DNA from: Bacillota bacterium
GTDB taxonomy: Bacteria > Bacillota > Clostridia > Lachnospirales > Lachnospiraceae
DNA length: 27,635 bases
NCBI GenBank assembly: GCA_023399455.1
Contig: JAEWPN010000005.1
Location: forward strand, 1 to 27,635
Direction: 5' to 3'
The notes under the pieces are model-generated. The model worked only from the letters and a program-made list of their open reading frames with translations, was not told the DNA's origin and ran no database searches. A program made the translations under genes and the position numbers. Positions 22,594 through 27,635 of this stretch are shown here, in pieces. Numbering within the stretch: position 1 is the stretch's first letter; every line of letters begins with the position of its first letter.

Positions 22594-23950
22594 CAAATAA
22601 ATTATCCCTGGTAATATTCTTCAGCCATTTCCCGCTCTTATAATGCTTGATGACCCAGGGCCACTTCACGAATTCATCGGTACAGAGCAGGAAATATACC
22701 CATAAAACAGGGAGTTTGAACACGAAGGCGGCCAAAAAACCCAGAGGTACGGCATAGCACCACATGTCGATGGTATCACAGATAAACCCGAAACGGCTGT
22801 CGCCGCCTGCGCGGAAGACTCCGGCTATCAGGGTGGTATTAACAGCGGCCCCCATTACATAGTAGGTATTGATAAGGAGCATGTACTTTAAATAGTAGAG
22901 TGCGGTTTCGGACAATGCGGCATACTTTAGGACAAAGGGCGTAGCCGCAAATATAAGCAGGCCGCCCAGAAGGCCGCTCATAACGGTAAGCTTCATCAGT
23001 TTGCCGGCGTTGATGCGGGCATCCTCCAGACGGTTTTCTCCGATTTCATTTCCAAGCAGTATACCGCCTGCACTGGCAACGCCAAAGCAGAGAACGGTGC
23101 CGAAGTTACGGATAATGCTGACGAAGGAATTGGCAGCAACCGCATCGGAGCCCATGTGGCCGATAATTACCGAGTACATGGAAAAAGCGACGCCCCATGC
23201 CACATCGTTACCCAGCGCGGGCAGGGACAAGCGGATGAAATCCTTGAACAGAAGCTTATTGCGAATAAACATAAATCTAAGATTCAGTTTAATATCTTTG
23301 CTGAAATGGGATATGACGATGCATGCGATCAACTCCAGCACCCGGGAGATGGAAGTGGAAAGTGCAACGCCTATAATGCCGAGCTTGGGCGCGCCGAACA
23401 GACCGAAAATCAATACGGCGTTCAAGAAAATGTCAAAGCTTATAGTTACCGCATTCAACACGGTTCCCACGACAACTCGTCCGATACTTCTTAAAATAGA
23501 AAGATATATTTCAATTAATCCCCAGCACAAATAGCTGACACTAATATAACGCAGATAATATGCCCCCAGCCGAATCAGCTCAGCATCGTCGGTAAATACG
23601 CGCATCATCAATTGCGGAATCGAGAAAGACATTACAGCAAACAATATAGAAATTACCAGCGAAAAACGGAGCGCAATTCCTTCCACCGCTTCGATAGCGC
23701 GCATATCTCCTTTTCCGAAATACTGAGCGCACAGCATAGTAGCCCCTGTGCCCAGTCCGTAATAAACCATAAACAGAATACTGGAATACTGAGCGGCAAG
23801 AGAGGCGGCAGCAATAGAAGTCTGGCCGACATAATTGAGCATGACTACGTCCGCAGAGCTTACGGCTGCGCTTAAGAGATTCTGAATGACAATAGGAAGG
23901 ACCAGTTTAAAGATTTTTTGATAAAATCCGTTTTTATCTAAAGCTTTCAT
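22583..23950 (-). CDS. MATE family efflux transporter
   Basis: A 455-residue membrane protein with 12 helices and two similar halves. N-terminal IVIQNLLSAAVSSADVVMLN and the second-half ANSFVSIIRNFGTVLCFGVA are typical of NorM/DinF-type MATE exporters, which expel cationic drugs or metabolites in exchange for Na+ or H+. The substrate is unknown. It is read against the spoVA genes and interrupts them: its 3' end meets spoVAC, and its 5' end faces the MBOAT gene. GGAG lies 12 bases before the ATG. Confidence 0.93.
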   Translation of the reverse strand: MKALDKNGFYQKIFKLVLPIVIQNLLSAAVSSADVVMLNYVGQTSIAAASLAAQYSSILFMVYYGLGTGATMLCAQYFGKGDMRAIEAVEGIALRFSLVISILFAVMSFSIPQLMMRVFTDDAELIRLGAYYLRYISVSYLCWGLIEIYLSILRSIGRVVVGTVLNAVTISFDIFLNAVLIFGLFGAPKLGIIGVALSTSISRVLELIACIVISHFSKDIKLNLRFMFIRNKLLFKDFIRLSLPALGNDVAWGVAFSMYSVIIGHMGSDAVAANSFVSIIRNFGTVLCFGVASAGGILLGNEIGENRLEDARINAGKLMKLTVMSGLLGGLLIFAATPFVLKYAALSETALYYLKYMLLINTYYVMGAAVNTTLIAGVFRAGGDSRFGFICDTIDMWCYAVPLGFLAAFVFKLPVLWVYFLLCTDEFVKWPWVIKHYKSGKWLKNITRDNLFEDA

Positions 23951-24200
23951 AATATTACGTTACTCCGTTTGTTTTTGTCATATACCCTGATATCTTACTA
24001 TATAGAAGAGGTGTTTGTACATATTTAAATAAAATATATGCGACTTTTATATTCGAAAATCATGTGGTTTTATTCCAAAATTTACAAAATAAATTTTATA
24101 TTATCTTAAGGGTTTTCTATTGAGATTAAAAACATGTGGTGTTACAATAATAATGCTCTTAAAATACAGTGTAAATTTGAAAAAGTAAGGATTGAGAAAA
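23951..24200. other. Divergent intergenic region between MATE and MBOAT
   Basis: 250 AT-rich bases that must hold both promoters. For the plus strand the best candidate is listed separately at 24123-24152; no clear MATE promoter was found on the minus strand. The octamer CATGTGGT occurs twice, 73 bases apart (24061-24068 and 24133-24140). Confidence 0.5.
24123..24152 (+). promoter_or_regulatory. Weak sigma-G-like promoter of the MBOAT/SGNH pair
   Basis: AGATTA (24123-24128), 17 bases, AATAATA (24146-24152). The -10 and its context (TTACAATAATAA) closely match the spoVAA one (TTGCAATAATAA), while the -35 fits CGAATA at four of six bases. Confidence 0.35.
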
Positions 24201-25616
24201 ATGGTAGTGTTTTCCGGGATAGAATTTCTGTTTCGCTTTTTGCCGATTTTCTTAGCCGTTTATTATATAACACCGCAGAAATACAGAAATACGGCCTTAT
24301 TATTTGGAAGTATCGTATTTTATGCCGTAGGCGAGCCGTATTTCATATTGCTCCTTCTGGCGTTCGTATGGCTGAATTATATTTTGGCGAAAAAAATATG
24401 CTTTTACGAGACCGAACATAGAGTTAAGAATAAGAAGAAGCTTCGCAGGAAGAAACTTCATAAGAAGATAGATAAGAAAAAGGGGAATAAATGGCTGATT
24501 ACAGCTCTACTGCTGGACGTAGGGCTGTTAGTTGTTTTTAAAATTCTTGGTGCTTTTGCGGGAAACGAGGTCCTGCCCTTGGGACTCAGCTTTTATACCT
24601 TCAAAATGATTTCTTTTCAAATGGATATATACAGAAGAGACATTAAGGCACTCCCGACCTTTAAACGCACAGCCGTTTATTTCATGATGTTCCCCCAGAT
24701 CATATCGGGGCCGATCATGCGCTATGACGAAGGAGACTTTACGCTGGAAAAGAGGACCTATTCCTGGGAGCGCATAGAGGAGGGGCTGAAATATTTTGTC
24801 TTAGGACTTGGTACCAAGGTTCTTCTGGCAGACCGTTTGGCAATTTTGGATAAAGATATTCACACCATCGGCTACGAGAGCATATCCACACCTCTTGCGT
24901 GGCTTGGGGCAATTTCCTACTCCATGCAGCTATATTTTGATTTTTGGGGATATTCGCTGATGGCGTCGGGGCTTTGTGTGATGCTGGGCTTTTCCTTCAT
25001 CAAGAACTTCGATCATCCTTATGCGTCGCGGAGCATCAGCGAGTTCTGGCGCCGGTGGCATATGACCCTGGGGAGCTTTTTTCGGGATTATATATACATA
25101 CCTTTGGGCGGAAGCCGGGAAGGAAAGAAAAAGACGGTGCGTAATCTTCTGATCGTATGGCTGCTGACGGGACTTTGGCATGGGGGAGGCCTGAATTTTA
25201 TTTTATGGGGATTGGTTTTGTTCGGACTCATCGTCCTGGAGAAGCTATGGCTCGGGAAGTGGCTGCAAAAATATCCGCTGCTTGGAAGATGTTACGTGCT
25301 CGTTCTGATTCCGATTACATGGATGTTATTTGCGATAACCGACATCGGCCAGCTCGGACTGTACTTAGGACGAATGTTTCCCTTTGTCGGAGGAGAGGGC
25401 ATTGCAGTTAATTCCTCGGATATTTTCAAATATCTGAAGATGTATGCTCCGTATCTTATGGCAGGAGTTATCTGGTGTATTCCGGCAGCATACCGGTTTG
25501 TGGAAAAGCACAGAAGGCATCCGGCGGTCATCGCAGGAATGGTCTGCATTTTCTGGCTGTCCGTATATTTTACGGTAAGCATGGGTAACAATCCCTTTGC
25601 TTACTTGAAGTTTTAA
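24201..25616 (+). CDS. MBOAT family membrane O-acyltransferase (AlgI/DltB-like)
   Basis: The 471-residue protein is an MBOAT enzyme that moves an acyl group, usually acetyl, across the membrane to an extracellular sugar polymer. The N-terminus VVFSGIEFLFRFLPIFLAVY is typical, EFWRRWHMTLGSFFRDYIYI then PLGGSR is the central signature with His287, and TGLWHGGGLNFILWG carries the catalytic His327. About ten hydrophobic segments are present, with a strongly basic loop (KNKKKLRRKKLHKKIDKKKG) near residues 77-100. The start at 24201 has TAAGGA at good spacing; a TTG at 24192 is also possible. It is followed after 15 bases by a probable SGNH partner. Confidence 0.93.
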   Translation: MVVFSGIEFLFRFLPIFLAVYYITPQKYRNTALLFGSIVFYAVGEPYFILLLLAFVWLNYILAKKICFYETEHRVKNKKKLRRKKLHKKIDKKKGNKWLITALLLDVGLLVVFKILGAFAGNEVLPLGLSFYTFKMISFQMDIYRRDIKALPTFKRTAVYFMMFPQIISGPIMRYDEGDFTLEKRTYSWERIEEGLKYFVLGLGTKVLLADRLAILDKDIHTIGYESISTPLAWLGAISYSMQLYFDFWGYSLMASGLCVMLGFSFIKNFDHPYASRSISEFWRRWHMTLGSFFRDYIYIPLGGSREGKKKTVRNLLIVWLLTGLWHGGGLNFILWGLVLFGLIVLEKLWLGKWLQKYPLLGRCYVLVLIPITWMLFAITDIGQLGLYLGRMFPFVGGEGIAVNSSDIFKYLKMYAPYLMAGVIWCIPAAYRFVEKHRRHPAVIAGMVCIFWLSVYFTVSMGNNPFAYLKF

Positions 25617-25631
25617 AGGAAGGGTGAGGTT

Positions 25632-26618
25632 ATGAAGTGGATAAAAAAATGTCCGCTGTTTCTTATCCTCGTAATAAGCGGAGCTCTCTTTACGTTGATA
25701 GGAATTGTCGGAAAAAATTCCATATACAAGGACTATGAATATCATTTCGCAGATACTCCCTTTCTCGCTCTTACGTTGGAAGGAATCAGCAGGGGGGAAT
25801 ATCCATGGGAACCTTTCCGGTATGGTTCCGTGATAGAGGCGGTTTCGGGGGCGCTGAACCTGCCCATCGGAAGCGAGGAGGAGCAGGGAAAAGATGCTTT
25901 GGGTGCCGGAGGGCAATCGGATACGGAAAGTTTGTTTGAAGAAGAGATTCCGGCCGAGGCTGCGGGGGAAGAGGTTGCTCTCGGAGAGGAAAGTGCTGAC
26001 AGGACCTATGACTTTGTACAAGTGGGAGAGGAATATTTCGATGATGCGGTATTTATCGGCGATTCCAGAACAGTGGGCTTGTTTGAATACGGCGGTATGG
26101 AGGAACAGTGTGATTTCTTTGCGAAGACGTCGCTTACAATATACGATGTCTTTACTGAACCTATTGTAAAGGATGAGGAGACGGGGGATAAGATTACAGT
26201 AGAAGCGGCATTGCAGAAAAAGCAGTATGGAAAGATATATCTAATGCTCGGTATCAACGAGCTGGGAACCGGTACGACAAAGACCTTCACAGAGGAATAT
26301 AAGAAAGTGGTTGGAAGGCTCGAAGAGCTTCAGCCGGGTGCGGTTATCTTTGTGGAAGGTATCATGCGCGTCACCGGAACGAAAAACGAAACGGATCCGA
26401 TTTTCAACAATACGAATATCAATGAGAGAAACGAAGCGATAGAAAAAATCGCAGATAATAAAGAAATTTTCTATATCGACGTCAACGAAGCCGTATGCGA
26501 TGAGCATGGGAATCTGGAGGAAGACTACACCACGGATGAGATTCACCTGAAGGCACAATATTATGAGAAATGGAAACAATTTCTCATGTCTAAGGGAATC
26601 GTAAGAGATGAGGAATAG
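25632..26618 (+). CDS. SGNH-type hydrolase/acetyltransferase partner of the MBOAT protein
   Basis: The 328-residue protein has one N-terminal membrane anchor (FLILVISGALFTLIGIVG) and a low-complexity acidic linker to about residue 130. An extracytoplasmic SGNH domain follows: nucleophile Ser145 in FIGDSRTVG, Asn209 in MLGINELGTG, and Asp302/His305 in DEIHLKAQYY. Such proteins finish the transfer of acetyl groups delivered by an MBOAT protein, as AlgX/AlgJ- or DltD-like partners do. AAGGAAGGGTGAGG precedes the ATG. The polymer acetylated is unknown; its place before spoVAD suggests a spore envelope or cortex target (inference). Confidence 0.85.
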   Translation: MKWIKKCPLFLILVISGALFTLIGIVGKNSIYKDYEYHFADTPFLALTLEGISRGEYPWEPFRYGSVIEAVSGALNLPIGSEEEQGKDALGAGGQSDTESLFEEEIPAEAAGEEVALGEESADRTYDFVQVGEEYFDDAVFIGDSRTVGLFEYGGMEEQCDFFAKTSLTIYDVFTEPIVKDEETGDKITVEAALQKKQYGKIYLMLGINELGTGTTKTFTEEYKKVVGRLEELQPGAVIFVEGIMRVTGTKNETDPIFNNTNINERNEAIEKIADNKEIFYIDVNEAVCDEHGNLEEDYTTDEIHLKAQYYEKWKQFLMSKGIVRDEE

Positions 26619-26656
26619 TCCCATTCCTGGATAATACTGTTTTTGAATAATATTTT

Positions 26657-26686
26657 CGAATAATTTTCTTTTTTTTTCAAATAATA
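26657..26686 (+). promoter_or_regulatory. Sigma-G-like promoter of spoVAD
   Basis: CGAATA (26657-26662), 17 bases, AATAATA (26680-26686), identical in both boxes and in spacing to the spoVAA promoter. It lies 75 bases upstream of the spoVAD start, so spoVAD has its own forespore promoter after the inserted genes. Confidence 0.55.
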
Positions 26687-26707
26687 CTATACATAACGAA
26701 AGTAATC

Positions 26708-26734
26708 GTTACTGAGAACGCAGTGAACAGTAAC
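26708..26734. repeat. Palindromic element before spoVAD
   Basis: GTTACTG (26708-26714) and CAGTAAC (26728-26734) form a 7-bp stem with a 13-base loop; inside, ACTG and CAGT could pair alternatively. It resembles short dispersed palindromes of intergenic regions, but only one copy is in this window. Confidence 0.4.
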
Positions 26735-26760
26735 AAATAACCGGAAAGCGTAGGTATAGT

Positions 26761-27635
26761 ATGAGTCAGGAAAAAAACGTTTGTTCCATGGGGAAGCAAA
26801 GCATAGATTTGAAAACCCCAGTGTATATAAGGGAAAGCGCCAGCATAGTTGGTACAAAGGAAGGACAGGGCCCCTTGGCGGAGCTGTTCGATATGATAGG
26901 CGGGGACGATATGTTCGGCTGCGATTCGTGGGAAGAGGCAGAAAGCAGTTTGCAGAAGGATGCGGTATCTTTAGCGCTGAGTAAAGCCGGAATGAAAAAG
27001 GAAGAGATAAGATATATCTTCGCAGGGGATTTGCTAGGGCAGTCCATCGCCAGCAGCTTCGGACTGGCTTCCTATGAAATGCCGTTAATCGGAATGTACG
27101 GTGCGTGCTCTACCTGCGGTCTGACACTTGGAATGGGAGCGATGGCGGTATCCGGCGGATTTGCGGAGCATGTGGTCTGTGTGACCTCCAGTCATTTTGC
27201 CAGTGCGGAAAAGGAATTCCGTTTTCCCCTAGCCTATGGCAATCAAAGGCCGCTTTCGGCATCGTGGACGGTAACGGGGAGCGGAGCGTTCCTGTTAAGC
27301 GGAGATAAAGGGACGAAAGCGAGGGCGAAAATCAGCGGAATCACTACGGGGAAGATTATGGATTACGGCCTGAAGGATTCCATGAATATGGGAGCATGCA
27401 TGGCTCCGGCGGCGTGCGATACCATTTATAATAACCTGAAGGACTTTGGCAGAAGGCCGTCGGACTACGATAAGATCATCACGGGAGATTTGGGAACAGT
27501 GGGTCAGCATGTGCTGCTTGATCTGCTGAATGAAAAGGATATGGATATAGCCGGACAGCATATGGACTGCGGCATCGAGATATACGATGCCAAGGAGCAG
27601 GATACACATGCGGGAGGAAGCGGCTGCGGATGCAG
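26761..27635 (+). CDS. spoVAD: Stage V sporulation protein AD (3' end beyond window)
   Basis: SpoVAD is the thiolase-fold, dipicolinic-acid-binding soluble member of the SpoVA complex. The reading frame is open from ATG 26761 to the window end (291 codons of about 338). It shows family landmarks: GCDSWEEAESSLQKDAVSLA, RYIFAGDLLGQSIASSFGLA, YGACSTCGLTLGMGAM, VCVTSSHFASAEKEFRFPLA, WTVTGSGAFLLS, MNMGACMAPAACDTI, ITGDLGTVGQHVL and GGSGCGC. The ATG follows GGAAAG at about 14 bases, a mediocre site. spoVAE or other spoVA genes may continue beyond the window. Confidence 0.95.
   Translation, partial: MSQEKNVCSMGKQSIDLKTPVYIRESASIVGTKEGQGPLAELFDMIGGDDMFGCDSWEEAESSLQKDAVSLALSKAGMKKEEIRYIFAGDLLGQSIASSFGLASYEMPLIGMYGACSTCGLTLGMGAMAVSGGFAEHVVCVTSSHFASAEKEFRFPLAYGNQRPLSASWTVTGSGAFLLSGDKGTKARAKISGITTGKIMDYGLKDSMNMGACMAPAACDTIYNNLKDFGRRPSDYDKIITGDLGTVGQHVLLDLLNEKDMDIAGQHMDCGIEIYDAKEQDTHAGGSGCGC

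Noticed and set aside
25365..26021. Minus-strand ORF of 218 codons across the MBOAT/SGNH junction
   Set aside because: Both plus-strand genes have full catalytic motifs; the antisense reading shows no recognisable domain.
1..27635. CRISPR array, insertion sequence or phage integrase
   Set aside because: No regularly spaced repeats, transposase or recombinase reading frame was seen on either strand.

Overview
The window looks like chromosomal DNA of a spore-forming, anaerobic Firmicute, most likely in the Lachnospiraceae/Clostridia. The reasons are the complete spoIIA (spoIIAA-spoIIAB-sigF) and spoVA (spoVAA, AB, AC, AD) genes, a valine T-box leader, a PadR/DUF1700/DUF4097/PspC envelope module, strong AGGAGG-type ribosome binding sites, and frequent AT-rich -35/-10 promoters. 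No rRNA, intact tRNA, CRISPR array, insertion sequence or integrase gene was seen.

Layout: (1) 1-2.3 kb, an ABC transporter ATPase/permease pair facing a CutC-type protein. (2) 2.4-5.4 kb, a small phage-like hypothetical and then a four-gene envelope module (PadR regulator, DUF1700, DUF4097, PspC) with a promoter whose spacer holds a perfect inverted repeat. (3) 5.4-6.6 kb, an ECF S-component and a glyoxalase-fold protein. (4) About 6.7-11.8 kb, an AT-rich accessory stretch: a peptidase E-like protein, an XRE regulator, an RsgA-type GTPase behind what looks like a complete attenuation leader (promoter, 10-residue leader peptide, hairpin, intrinsic terminator), a GNAT acetyltransferase, a decayed ORF and a toroid-like protein. 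It ends at a piece of DNA that matches the 3' end of a tRNA gene, as expected for an old integration site. (5) 11.9-18.6 kb, housekeeping: a PF06541 membrane protein, the T-box-controlled valS-folC-small ORF-TPR/zinc-ribbon operon, then a 179-nt rod-shaped RNA that I read as 6S RNA. (6) 18.8-27.6 kb, sporulation: the spoIIA operon with a Spo0A box, a small DUF3006-like gene, and spoVAA-AB-AC. A convergent MATE transporter and an MBOAT acyltransferase/SGNH hydrolase pair follow, and spoVAD then runs off the window.

The main points of interest are the spoVA cluster, split by an O-acylation gene pair and a MATE gene, and the rsgA attenuator. In the spoVA cluster, spoVAA, spoVAC and spoVAD each have a sigma-G-like promoter with the same 17-nt spacing. 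The MBOAT gene has a weaker version of the same signal, which suggests (inference) that the acylation pair may be forespore-expressed. All assignments come from reading the sequence; no database searches were run.
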